Source: Sinonovacula constricta (Eukaryota; Mollusca; Bivalvia; Cardiida; Solecurtidae). Taken from it: DNA of 64,000 nucleotides. How positions within the stretch are numbered: the first letter of the stretch is position 1; each line of letters starts with the position of its first letter. Below are positions 1 to 11,799 of this stretch, one piece after another. A model generated the notes under the pieces. The model saw nothing but the letters and a program-made list of their open reading frames with translations, was not told the origin of the DNA and made no database searches. A program made the translations under genes and the position numbers. The stretch lies in assembly GCA_007844125.1 (NCBI GenBank), contig CM017571.1:1980324-2044323 (forward strand), in the 5' to 3' direction.

Positions 1-570
1 ATCGAAGATGAATTTCATGCATTTTCAATGGCTACATTATTATAACACATTATCTGTAAAATTGATTTTATGGAACAGAGGATAGTCATGCTTTCTATAA
101 ACTGTTGATGCCCACAAATGAATCTTAACTAAGGAAATCAGCCAAATATGTACACTGTATTTGTTACTATTGATTAGTTTTGAAACTCTGGCATGATTAA
201 TTAATATTATTAAAACATAACCCATCTGGATAATAATGCGCTTTGCATTTTATGCTGTATTTCTGGCAAAAATCCTACTTTTACAAAGTAATTTTGCAAT
301 TTAATTGATAGAAAATGATAACTGTCAATTCAAATAATAAACTGAAAAGAAAATCAAATCACAGAACCAAATGCTATCGTTGTCGATTTCTCGTTAACAC
401 TCGTCATTACATAATAGCTACACCAACATCTTCATAATTCTAGACAATCGCCGAATTTCTATAAAAGACCAGACCAATAAATTTGCTTTTGAAAACTACT
501 TTTGGCAGTTTGCTCTGCTTTACTTTGAGATCATTCACACGATTAAACGATCCATATGAAATTGTTTCTT
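1..570. other. AT-rich stretch, no gene seen
   Basis: I see no long open frame, repeat family or RNA-like structure here. It lies just 3' of the minus-strand terminal exon at 772-954, so part of it could be that gene's 3' untranslated region or downstream flank. No convincing polyadenylation signal was picked out. Confidence 0.4.
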
Positions 571-575
571 TCTAG

Positions 576-760
576 ATATGGGTAACAAAGATTTAGACTA
601 CCTACATGAAATCAACCGAGAGCAAAAAGAAAACAACCAATTATACGAGAAATACACTTACATACACGTGTTTTGTTCGATTATCAACAAATTTCATTTT
701 ACTATATTAAACAGAATTAACGCTACACTGGCGTTTTGTCTCATATTTGAAGACTTGTAA
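576..760 (+). CDS. Candidate terminal exon, 60-residue open frame
   Basis: A polypyrimidine tract ending TTTCTTTCTAG at 574-575 is followed by an open frame that starts ATGGGTAAC at 578 and stops at 760. The first 25 residues are polar and coil-like (GNKDLDYLHEINREQKENNQ); the rest is hydrophobic and less convincing. No family is recognised. It is oriented against the better-supported minus-strand exon at 772-954, which lowers the odds that both are real. It may be a chance open frame after a pyrimidine-rich run. Confidence 0.18.
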
Positions 761-771
761 ATATTGTCATC

Positions 772-954
772 TTATGGCTTCAAATATTTTTCCGCTTTCT
801 TTTTTGACTTATCGTGATCAATCTCGTCATCATGCGGACTTGAAAATTCAACTCTTGGTGTTCCCTGAATATATGCCATTTTGAAATAGTTTCGAAGATC
901 TTCTGTGTCTCCTCTAATCAACGCTAGTGTCATAGCGGCAGCCAAATTGGGATC
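772..954 (-). CDS. Probable last exon of a minus-strand gene, function unknown
   Basis: Seen: on the minus strand a TTACAG acceptor (955-960) is followed in phase 0 by 60 codons and a TAA. The peptide begins DPNLAAAMTLALIRGD, continues TEDLRNYFKMAYIQGTPRVE, and ends in a charged lysine-rich tail (DKSKKKAEKYLKP). Base composition is richer in G+C than the flanks and residue usage is protein-like throughout. The first half reads like a helical segment (AAAMTLALIRGDTEDLRNYF) similar in style to ankyrin-type or TRPM-like helical repeats, but I do not recognise the family. Earlier exons must lie at higher coordinates on the minus strand. The minus-strand exons at 45716-45855 and 52397-52516 are possible but unproven members of the same long gene. 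Confidence 0.5.
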   Translation of the reverse strand, partial: DPNLAAAMTLALIRGDTEDLRNYFKMAYIQGTPRVEFSSPHDDEIDHDKSKKKAEKYLKP

Positions 955-1174
955 CTGTAAGGTTATCATTTACGAAATCAAGATGCACAACATTAGAATT
1001 CTTCGATAGGTATTAAATATGTATAGGTCCTATAATCATTACAAAAAGTCCTATTAAAGAGAGACAACAGACTTATCTTGGATACAATTTATGCACATAC
1101 GTTAATTAAATATTTATTACAGTCAACACTATGACAATGTTTTTCAGGTAAGTGTATGACAAAGATTTGTGACC

Positions 1175-1252
1175 ATGTCAGGAGGCACCACATGTCCACA
1201 GAATGATTTTAAAGACGCTGAAGGAATGTTGGAATACAGACAGGCAAAGTGA
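1175..1252 (+). CDS. Very short candidate exon (25 codons)
   Basis: A TTTTTCAG acceptor-like site ends at 1147, and an open frame runs from ATG 1175 to TGA 1252, reading MSGGTTCPQNDFKDAEGMLE then YRQAK. Composition is protein-like and less AT-biased than the flank. An in-frame stop lies just upstream of the ATG. No family is recognised. It sits immediately before a SINE, so this may simply be unique flank. Confidence 0.15.
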   Translation: MSGGTTCPQNDFKDAEGMLEYRQAK

Positions 1253-1267
1253 AAGGAGCGGTAATCC

Positions 1268-1490
1268 CCTTTTTTATTTTTATTTTTTGTAACATCGCAC
1301 CGACACAGTTATGGTCATATTGTCGACGTCCAGCAAATTATTGGTGGAGGAAGACCCCAGACTTAGTTCTGGGTAGAACCACCGGCGCACCGCAGATAAG
1401 CTTGAAAATGTTCCCAGTGAAAGTTCTCGCGCCTACTGGGACTTACAAGTCAGCGACTCTAATCGCTCGGCCTAGGGCGCCCCCACTCCC
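1268..1490 (-). mobile_element. tRNA-like SINE, copy 1 of 3 in the window
   Basis: Shares a ~200-bp body with 11354-11597 and 48958-49146, all in the same orientation. Common blocks include CACAGTTATGGTCAT, then a TGG(T/C)AGAACCACC-like block, then AGCTTG/CTGGAAAA and AAAGTTCT. On the minus strand the head (right end) reads like a polymerase III box A (TAGGCCGAGCGATTAGAG), resembling class-II leucine or serine tRNA. The T-rich left end would be the tail. The box B equivalent is degenerate. Established knowledge: head with A/B boxes plus unrelated body plus A-rich tail is SINE architecture. The copy is followed directly by the (GT)n tract. Confidence 0.6.
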
Positions 1491-1502
1491 ACTCCCACAC
1501 AC

Positions 1503-1635
<133 letters not shown>

Positions 1636-2269
1636 AACATAAATAAATTTATTGAAAACATATTTATATGTGCATATTTTGTGATTATGGTTAAGCTATT
1701 TATTAAATACCTCTGCTTATTGCCTCAAATATTTTGTGATAGTAATACCAATATATGTACGCATTGTAATATTTATTTATCGTTGATAACATCATCACAT
1801 AGAACATTAATGTAGAGCGTTTTATTTCTGTTTTGTATATTGTTTAGTTGTTATGATGATGTTCGTCATAAAAGACCAAATTTAATTAAGTTGATTCTGT
1901 TATATAACAATAATTTATTGATACAAACCAATGGAAACTCCGTAAGTTATTTTCACTGTGACAAGTTGCAGAAGATTTATATAGTTGCTATATGACCTAG
2001 CAATATAAAACACAAACAAGTTATTTTGCGGATATAACATGAAAAAAAAGAAAAGAATTTATCATTTTGTGTAAGATAATTTACGACAAGATAAAAAAAA
2101 CACGAGTTTTTTGGTTACAATACCCTATTCCTTTCAAAAATGTACCCGTTCAGGTTAAATTGAAAGTAGAGTACTCGTTCATCTATCATAGGCATAATCT
2201 CGCTATTGCCAAATTATATTTACCTTACCTTTTTCGCAATTTCTTTTATTATATTTTCCGCCAATTGTA

Positions 2270-2565
2270 ACTCCCGTTCCCGTTTCCGTTCCTGTCGTTC
2301 CAGATCCCGTTCCTGTCGTTCCCGTTCTCGTTCCCGTTCCTGTCGTTCCCATTCCCGTTCCCGTTCCTGTCGTTCCCGTTCTCGTTCCTGTCGTTCCCGT
2401 TCTCGATCCCGTTCCTGTCGTTCCCATTCCCGTTCCCGTTCCTGTCGTTCCCGTTCTCGTTCCCGTTCCTGTCGTTCCCATTCCCGTTCCCCTTCCTGTC
2501 GTTCCCATTCCAGTTCCCGTTGCTTTCGTCCCCATTCCCGTTCCTGTTCTACATCTCGTTCTTGA
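2270..2565. repeat. Hexamer-based minisatellite CGTTCC
   Basis: About 300 bp built from variants of CCCGTTCCTGTCGTT. The 6-bp core is organised into longer blocks that repeat. Because 6 is a multiple of 3, both strands stay open: the plus strand would encode Ser-Arg/Cys-Arg dipeptides (SRSRSRSCRS) and the minus strand Thr-Gly repeats. I treat it as non-coding: no splice or start context is evident, and the open frames follow from the repeat unit. Confidence 0.93.
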
Positions 2566-3000
2566 TATTCTCCCGTAAATAGAAATCTAAAAATATTTCT
2601 GATCGTTCTGAAGAGGCCAAACAGGGTTTCAGCCTAAAAAAAAACAAAAGATCATTGCTGCTGTAATGATATAATGAAATAAAAGTCTTGGTAATAACTA
2701 TTAATAAATATATAAGTTGTTCTACAAGTCTTACGTTAAAAGAATAGTAATACTCGATTAATTAAGAACAATTATAAAGTTACGAGAAGATAATTACTTG
2801 CATGGTACCATTGCAGGCAGTATGTTAGTGAATAAAACTGAAATAAGTTAAATATTGCTATGGTAATATCAAAGCCTGTATACAAACTATTAAAATAGTT
2901 ACAAACCAGTACAGCATTGAATTTTTTTAAGTTTTTGAAAGTTGTCGTCTTCTTTGTGTTATCGTTATAACTAGCAAAATGTTTGTTTTCGTATTGAGAT

Positions 3001-3053
3001 GTTGTTGTTGCTGTTGTTGTTGATGATGATGATGATGATGATGATGATGTTGT
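3001..3053. repeat. Trinucleotide repeat (GTT then GAT)
   Basis: Short (GTT)n, with one GCT variant, passes into (GAT)n ending near 3053. Confidence 0.9.
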
Positions 3054-3814
3054 GATGGATTATTATAGCTGTGATGAAAGTTACGTATGTGATACTCACA
3101 ACATTACTAAAGATGTCTACTACCAAAGCTTGTTGTTCTGTGGGTGTCAAAACTGACATAAAGATGAACACTGAAAATATAAGAAAACAAATTTTAATTA
3201 TTATCCTGGATGTAACAAACGTTTGTGGATTGAAACGCTTCCATTTTCCAAACTTCACAGCACTTATATTCATGACAGTTTTCCGCTTCTAAAACTAGTG
3301 TGAACTGATCGTATGAAGTATGACTACTTGCCATCGCTGTAAGTTTAGCTAGTCAATATCATTAAAACTGCACTGCGTTAAAATATATCAAAATTGTCAT
3401 GAAGAAAAGTTATCAAGATGCCACCGAAAACCTTTACAAAAATGTCAGCATAGACATTCGAACAAAAGATCCTATAGCACTTTAAACTCGCGAACAGCAT
3501 ATCTCATAATGCGTTTGGCCCTAATAAAACAACACAAATTATCAAGGATGTTTGACGCCCACTGAGCCATGGGGAGTTTGCTTTTAAAGCAAGAAGATAA
3601 CTAGGAACCAAACTATTTGCTACTTTGCTTTCTTCCTTGTTGTCTGCTCTCCAGATCGGCACCAACGAATAAATTTCAAGTAATAAATCTTTCTTTTCAT
3701 TTGCGCACAGATTTGCATTCTTTGCGTTTTGTTTTAACACTTTACAGGACCTCTAAGAGTAACGTTGAAACCCCGAAAACTACCACGAGTACCTTTTCCC
3801 GTTAGTAATCATAA

Positions 3815-4900
3815 TACAACATGGCGGCTTGGGTCAAATTACAAGTATCAAATGTCTAAAATGGACACAATTTCAAAGTCAATATACACATAGGGTTTTA
3901 CCAATTTTATCATGATTTCATCCAATTTAAAATTAATTTTGCGGTATTGTATTTTTCACCAATAACCCAGTTAGATTTCTAACAATCCTAGATATTCCGA
4001 CAGACAGGTATAGTTACAGCGCACCAAAATGTTTGTTAGGGTGTCTAGAAAAATCTCAAATGTACTCAAAAATAAACTCATTTGTGCTATATGAAATCTA
4101 ATGGTTTCCATGGCAACCATCGTGAAATTTTGATAGGAGGGTATGTTTAGAAAAATGCTTATAACTTTTCCAAAAATGGTGATATTAGTATTAAACTGGT
4201 ACTCTGTTCAAGGTCATTGAATGGCTATTATGCTCAATTATGCAAATTAGCACTTATTAATATTTATAAATTTTAATGAGAATATAAAAAAACTTTATTT
4301 TATATTAGATTCTTTTTATTTAAAAGCAATAATCAAATAAACTCAACATTTTCTTAAGTAATTTGCATACCCTTATTTGTCTCACACATGTTGGTGTAAG
4401 TTTAATATGATTTACCTTATTCTATTATTTCTTTTTTATTTACTTTCGTCCAAATTTTGCTAATTCAATCCTAATGCATAATTTATAATTTGGCTAGAAG
4501 TCTGCTTATAACTAACAATAACATCGAAGAATACTTTTTGTAACGTTCTGTAAGCGGAGGCTTTCACTGAACTAATAATCGAAAAAAATAATTATGCAAA
4601 TTAGCCAACATGAATATTCATATCTTAATGGAAAACTAAAAATAGACTTTCATTTAATTTAAAAGCCAGATTCAAACAAACTGAACATATTTAAAACTTA
4701 AATAGTCATCTCTCTTAACCTGATACAAGTTGATTCAAGTTTTGTATAAATTGATCTAATTAATTATGCAAATTTGCCAACATGAATAAATGTATTCATA
4801 TATCTTATCAAAAACCTAAAAGTAGATTGTAGAATACAACATAACAGAATTTCACTTGTATATGTCCCTGTTAAGTGTAAGTAATGTCTCTTATGTTAAA
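3815..4900 (+). repeat. Dispersed AT-rich repeat, copy A
   Basis: Contains blocks such as TGGTTTCCATGGCAACCATC near 4103-4122, TATGCAAATTAGC (twice) and GGCTAGAAGTCTGCTTATAA near 4491-4510. The last two types reappear in reverse complement in 54600-55085 (AGTTATAAGCAGACTTCAAG, TTGGCTAATTTGCATAAT), so this is a dispersed family and not unique sequence. The left end begins next to AACATGGCGGC at 3819, which resembles a YY1/Pho-type site. No coding domain was seen, and copy boundaries are approximate. Confidence 0.6.
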
Positions 4901-6149
4901 TCTGTAATTTTCTGCTATCCAATGTGGTGCATTCTCTTTCACTAACATTATAAAACATTGACATGTCCAACACTTCAAAGTATTTTATAGACAACTCATT
5001 TGCATGTTTTAGATATTTTTTCCGCGATATTTCTTAGTAGACAGGCAAAACCTAGTTATACATATTAAATCTAGTCAAGATAACGTGACAATTGTATTTT
5101 TCAGTTTCATTGACAATTATATCACAAGCCAATTGGCAGGATGAAAATAAACAATTTTGGACCGCAGTATTTCTTCTGTAATATCGGCTGCATAAATTAA
5201 ACATTATATCAGAGTTTACTGAATAATGAACAACCGAGTTATGACCAGTGGTGGTCAGACAGTTTTGTGTGCTCACGTATAGCACCAACATTGGACCACA
5301 GCCCTTACCCCTCGGAATGCTCCACCTAACATAAATAGACAAACATTTTGCTATTCATTTAAAATTCCCGTAATTTATGGAAACCATCAGAGGGCTTTAT
5401 ATTCTGGAAACATATCGCTGTGGTCACTGTGATGTGATTGGACGGACCGTCATTATATGAAATAAATTAAAATATAATACGCATCATGCACCGTAATGCC
5501 AATGCCACACCATCCGGGTGATACCAGATACTGATTTTAGTTACTAATCTCAGTTGTTGAACTCATTATGGAACACCAAGTATACCAGTACTTCGTAAAT
5601 CAATTACAACGCTATCATTTTTATAAACAAGGACCATTTTCACCTTAAGTGCAAACTTTAATTTTGTGAAGCAAATGTCAGAAAATGTGCAAATAAATCT
5701 TCTTGTCACTTGTGTAAATACATGTACATGATGACTTGACCTAATTTGGTAAGTATATATTTAGGTTAGTTTTAGAGTAATTAACCGCCTATATTATACT
5801 TTGTAGAACATTCATTTTAGAAGACTATATCCAGTGTATTTAATACAAATTATTATTACATACAGCATGTTTAAGGAATCATACATTACCTGTTAATGTT
5901 TTCAAATATGTCTTAAAATAATAAAGTGACCAATGTCACCTTTAATTTATTTTAAAATGCCTTAAAAGTATCTGTAGTCTGGACTTTCACCTTCAGAAAA
6001 TTATTTGATTATAACCCCACAAGGAAATTTAATCTTAATTTATGTATTATCTAAATCTACCTTTTAAATTCCACTTGTATCTGTTGACCGCACCCACTAA
6101 CCCCACCACCACCACCACCCTCACCCATGACAATGAAACAGGTGTCATT
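4901..6149. other. No gene seen
   Basis: AT-rich DNA. A minus-strand open frame of 96 codons at 5052-5342 lacks splice context and coding composition. A short CCACCA run lies near 6098-6118. Nothing else is supported. Confidence 0.4.
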
Positions 6150-6490
6150 CTTTAATATGTTTTACGTTACAACAGATGTGTTCTCTGGCTGGGCCTATAT
6201 ATAATTATGGTAAGTTAATATAACCATTAACTGAAAAGATGAAATATTAGACACGAGAAGAAAAGTTTTGTGCTCTATCACATCACATTGGTCATGCAAT
6301 GTTTTTAATCATCGCTTTGTTTTAGTTCACTTGATAACAATGTAAGAATTTGACATCACAATTGAACAATTCTTACAAAAGAATATACATTCTTGACTTG
6401 AAAAGGCATTTAAGCATTTTATAATGGAAGGAATGATTGTTTCCATTTCTAAGGAGACATTTTAAAACCTTTTGTCAGATTAAATGGTTT
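6150..6490 (+). repeat. Dispersed repeat, paired with 53915-54200
   Basis: The block TTATGGTAAGT...TTAACTGAAAA, then CATCGCTTTGTTTTAGTTCA, then AAGCATTTTATA and TTTCTAAGGAGACATTTTAA recurs in the same order and orientation at 53915-54200 with scattered substitutions. No open frame is shared, so this is an old dispersed repeat or duplicated segment. Confidence 0.6.
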
Positions 6491-7965
6491 CAATTCTAAT
6501 GTAATCTACTATTTCAACCTGCAAACAAAAGGTCCTTCGGATACTAGTGGAGACTTGCCTTTATCGTTAAACTTTTCTATAAGTATGTCATTAAACAAGA
6601 TAAAATGTGAACATTGATTTTAAGGTATGGCTATTACATAATTGACAAGTTAATGAGCGTAACCTGTGCAGTTATGCAGTCAAACCCTAATAATTTTTTA
6701 AGATAAACTTAAGTACTATGTTAAAGCTGATATCAGTCACTTTCAGACACAAAAACATCGCATCCTACATATCCTACATTTGTGAGCGAGTTGTTAGAAA
6801 ACACCTTTGTTGAATAAAATAACCAATTTACGCTTTTATCTAATACTATATTGCATTTGCGTCTAAAATAGTAATGGAAATTAGGAAAGTCGAGACAAGT
6901 TAAGAAATGGTATTTCGTAATTTACATGTGCCAATGTGCCAATTAGAATCAAGGGATGACAGATATTTTGCACCTGATTTTTGCCACTTAGGTCCAGAAA
7001 GTTTCGCTACCAAGTAGTTCGTTTGTGCATGCTATAACGTTATATATTATAATGTAACTTTATTATAAATAAAAATATCTTATTGCCAGTTTACAAACGT
7101 GGCCTTTTTTACCTAATATTTAATAAAAACTTATGTGTCGTTATATTGAATCATGACTTTCTTGAACTTTAACGAACATATAATGATATGTAAGAACGCA
7201 AGTTTGATAAACGATCAGCATATACATGTTATATATTTAAAGTTGTTATAAGAATAACACGGAGAGTGCTTATAAGGGAAACATTTTACATAAATATTCG
7301 TGTTAAAGTTTTGTTTTACACACACAAATGTATACATGTACTCAAAAATGAAAAAAATGTCACTTACTAAAACAAAAGTACAATTATTCTTAAGTGACGT
7401 TAGCACTTAAATTATTACTGAATGGCGAGGATCATTGATATTAAGCACGTAAAGAGGTGTGGAATCAATTGTTAATCTGCAAACATGTTATTCATTTCGC
7501 TAATTTATTCTAACGTCAACTATCAAGTCAATATGTAAAGGTAATTGTTATTTGGCTCTAAGTTTGCGATGTTATTTTAATTACAGTTATTTACCTATAA
7601 GTTTGCGATGTTATCTTAAAAGAAATTTAATTCATTTTAAAACCATACTTATTCAGCAAAAAACAAACACTTAAGTCAGCCCTAGCTACGGCGAGAAACT
7701 TTTGGTAACTACGGTAATGTATACCTACCAAGTTTTATTAACGTTAACATCAGAAATATTGATCAGTATTTGACTAACCAAGGTTACATAGAATAGACCA
7801 GCTGACATGATTGAATAAAGTAAAATAATTCGGTAAAAAATACAATATTAATGTGTTGTGTAACCAAACTATACAAATGTATAGGAGCTAAAACCTTCTA
7901 TGCAAAACTAATAGGAAAATCGTATTACATTCTCATTAAAATTATTCAATGCGGATTAACACTCC
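6491..7965. other. No gene seen
   Basis: AT-rich. There is a small local duplication of a phrase containing AAGTTTGCGATGTTAT (near 7560 and 7600). No splice-bounded open frame was found. Confidence 0.4.
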
Positions 7966-7969
7966 CCAC

Positions 7970-8240
7970 GGAGAAGAGAGGGAGAGGGAAGAGACAAGAG
8001 AGGAGGGGCAGGGGGCAGGGGGGGAGGAGGACCAAGGGGCAGCGGGACAAAACACACACACACAGAGAAAGAGCGATGAGAGAGAAAGAGAGAAGAGGAC
8101 AGAGGGGAGGGAGGGAGGGAGGTAGGGGAGGGAGGGAGGGGATGGGAGGAGGAGGAGGGAGGGAGGGGAGGGGAGGAGGGAGGGAGGGAGGGAGGGAGGG
8201 AGAGGGAGGGAGGGAGGGAGGGAGGGAGTAGGAGGGAGAG
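7970..8240. repeat. Purine-rich tract grading into (GGGA)n
   Basis: Almost entirely purine on the plus strand: GAGAGGGAGAGGG..., a brief (CA)n interruption at 8051-8063, then nearly uninterrupted (GGGA)n to about 8240. This is the left block of the compound tetranucleotide array that continues to 9305. Confidence 0.95.
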
Positions 8241-9100
<860 letters not shown>

Positions 9101-9305
9101 GCATGCATTCAGTCAGTCAGGCAGCATGAATTCATTCTTCATTCATTCATTCATTCATTCATTCATTCATTTCATTCATTCTTCATTCATTCATTCATTT
9201 ATTTATTTATTTATTTTATTTATTTAATTTATTTATTTTTATTATTATTTATTATTATTTATTTATTTATTTATTTTAGTATTTATTTATTTATTTAGTT
9301 ATTTA
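9101..9305. repeat. (ATTC)n grading into (ATTT)n
   Basis: After a transitional GCATTCAGTCAGTCAGGCAG segment the unit becomes ATTC (about 9130-9199) and then ATTT/ATT (about 9200-9305). It is the right flank of the GGCA array, so the compound tract spans about 1.3 kb. Confidence 0.95.
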
Positions 9306-9782
9306 GTTGATAAGAAAAGAGAGAGAGAGAGATAATAAACGTATCAACCGTGAACCAAACGAAGAACTTTGCTATATCAAAAGTTCCAAACAGTAATTGG
9401 TCAAAATGTATATAATACAATGTAATACCACAGTCTAAGGAAACGGAAGAGAAAAGTTTATGAATGGTAAATCTTCTGGAGCGAGTGGATGTAAAGCATT
9501 TAAATCGGTGTAGAGATCTATAATTATACATATATTCACTGTCAAATATAACGGTCAATGCAGATGTAATCTAATACAAAATATATATGTCTGATTATAT
9601 CCAAAATCTTATCATTCAAATTAAAACTTATATTTAAAATTTAAAAAAAATATATTTAACTTGAACCGCGTCCATCGTCAAAGAATCTGTATACACTTAA
9701 ATTATAAGATTTATTAGTTCAGATAGAATAGAATAGGGACTAAATATTCCAACAAATAGAAGAGACAGTGGAAGTCACATCG

Positions 9783-10030
9783 TTGACACGGATGTATGAT
9801 TCCTTTGGTTGTGGGCCACAAAACTGGTCAAAAGATAGTGTTCATCGTGACAAAATGACGAAAAGCTTAACGAAAGAGTCACATTGTGACAAAAGGAAAT
9901 CAGATCGTTGACACAGGTGTATGATTCCTTTGGTTGTGGGCCACATCGATGGTCAAAAGATAGTGTTCATCGTGACAAAATGACGAAAAGCTTAACGAAA
10001 GAGTCACATTGTTACAAAAACTGTTACAAA
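9783..10030. repeat. Two-copy tandem duplication, period about 125 bp
   Basis: The phrase TTGACAC...TGTATGATTCCTTTGGTTG occurs at 9783 and 9908. Both copies continue through GGTCAAAAGATAGTGTTCAT and CTTAACGAAAGAGTCACATT with very few changes, pointing to a recent duplication. Non-coding as far as I can see. Confidence 0.9.
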
Positions 10031-10044
10031 TTAGAAAGTGGGTC

Positions 10045-10195
10045 CATACTAGATCCAGCCTGGGATACAGAAAGGGATAAGAAGATCCATCCTGGGGATA
10101 CAGAAGTGTATTAGTAGATCCATAGCAGATCCAGCCTGGGGATACAGAAGGGTATTAGTAGATCCATAGTAGATTCATCCTGGGAAGACAGAGAC
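10045..10195. repeat. Short degenerate tandem repeat (GATCCA...GGGATACAGAAG)
   Basis: Four or so imperfect units around CTGGGGATACAGAAG / TAGTAGATCCATA with a spacing of roughly 35-55 bp. It directly follows the 125-bp duplication. Confidence 0.75.
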
Positions 10196-10362
10196 AAAGA
10201 TAGGGTCCACCTTAAGCAAAATACATACATATCAATAAATGAAACTTTAAAGCAAGAGGAGGGAAGAAGACAAGTGACTACTTAAGATATATTGGATTTA
10301 TCACCTGTTCAAGTGATAGTAATAACAGTCATTTGTATTAATACGAACATCTTGTAAGTGTT

Positions 10363-10381
10363 ATATATATATATATATATC
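10363..10381. repeat. Short (TA)n
   Basis: About 18 bp of TA dinucleotide. Confidence 0.85.
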
Positions 10382-11353
10382 TTTAATTCCACCTCTGGAA
10401 CAGTGAAGTTTTAACTATAAATGTATACTGCAATTTTGAACACTTTTTCGACTACAATTGAAACTAACAGTGCTAGTTTAATTTATACTAGAATTTTCTA
10501 TAATAATAATGTTGATGTATGCATTTGTGTATTGATGTTTTATTTTCTTATATTACAAGATCCAACGTTTATTCTGATTTGACATATTAATTAAAACTGT
10601 TGTAAACCACAAAGCTTTATAACTACCATTTGAGTAACCCTTTTTAAAATTAATTGGCATCGCTCCATTGGAAGCGATAAAAACAAAGTTCTGCAATTTG
10701 TAGAAATATCCTACACTCTGTGACATTAATTGACCGGGTATTGCGACTTACATTTGAGGAGAAAATTCCATTTATAATGCAACATCATCTGAAAGACTAA
10801 TATAATATACACAGTATTTCATGAAGTATGTTCATTTTCATAGCAGAAGCAGTGAAGTTCTGTTTATGTCCTCGGGCACTGTGATAACAAGTTTACAAAT
10901 GAAGATGATACATTAGAGAAGTACTTATTAATATTCAAGATAACGAAAAACATGCATGAAGAACTATGATCGAAGTTAAAATCTGTTTTATTAATGTCAT
11001 CTCGTGACGTTAGTTTGTTCGGTAACATTTGAATATAAACAACAGAAACTTCGAACGCGGAAAATCGCGGGCCATAAAATTGTCGATAGAAACTACGGTA
11101 GAAGAAGGAAGACTATGTAGATTAATGAAAGAAGCTGACTGTGTGTCTGTTAAGATACTGATTACGTATTCTTATCTACCTTTTTTAATGAATTTGGTAT
11201 TGTGTGCCTGGATATAAACACAGAACCTCAGAGCTCCTGAACTCATTGATTGATTGCATCTTTAAATCTGGTTAACGTTCTAAGTTTTAATAGATTAAAA
11301 ATTTAAGAGCATAACCTTTATTTTATGTGGATTAAAGTAGGGAAGTGTTTAGA

Positions 11354-11597
11354 ATTTTGTTTTTGTTTTTTGTTACAAACACAAACACAGTTATGGTCAT
11401 TTTGGCCAACTCCTTCTAATTACTAGTGGAGGTAAACCCAAAATTATGTTTAGGTAGAACCACTGGTGCACTGCAGGTAAGCTGGAAAACCTCCCCACAT
11501 GAAAGTTCTTATCCAAATAGCACTAGAAACTCATGCAGTGAGGGGCTCGGGATATACAAATCACCCACTAACCTCTTGGCCACTATTGCACCCAGTT
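11354..11597 (-). mobile_element. tRNA-like SINE, copy 2 of 3
   Basis: The most complete copy of the family at 1268-1490 and 48958-49146. Left end is T-rich (TTTTGTTTTTGTTTTTTG); then ACACAGTTATGGTCATTTTG, TTTAGGTAGAACCACTGGTG and CTGGAAAACCTCCCCACATG. Read on the minus strand, the right end starts GGTGCAATAGTGGCCAAGAG then GTTAGTGGG, a good match to a class-II tRNA box A. A box-B-like segment lies about 50 bp further in but is degenerate. This copy best defines the head. Confidence 0.65.
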
Positions 11598-11763
11598 AAT
11601 TGTTCCCAGAAAAAAAAACATACACAACGAAGCTTATTGTCAACAGCATATACAAAGAAGATTTTATGTAATTAAAAGTAAATTACTTATTAAACGGAAA
11701 TACATTAATAAATAATTTGAACTTCCAGAAACTCAACCTGAATGTCAATGAGATGAAATATCA

Positions 11764-11790
11764 AAGAGAGAGAGAGAGAGAGAGAGAGAA
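11764..11790. repeat. Short (GA)n
   Basis: About 26 bp of AG dinucleotide. Confidence 0.9.
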
Positions 11791-11799
11791 AAGAAAGCA

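Noticed and set aside
3504..3740. 78-codon minus-strand frame (includes KKDLLLEIYSLVPIWRADNK)
   Set aside because: Parts look protein-like, but there is no convincing acceptor or donor and the opposite strand is also open.
11029..11217. Plus-strand frame including NFERGKSRAIKLSIETTVEE
   Set aside because: No ATG start and only a weak AACAG acceptor; composition becomes hydrophobic and AT-driven in the second half.
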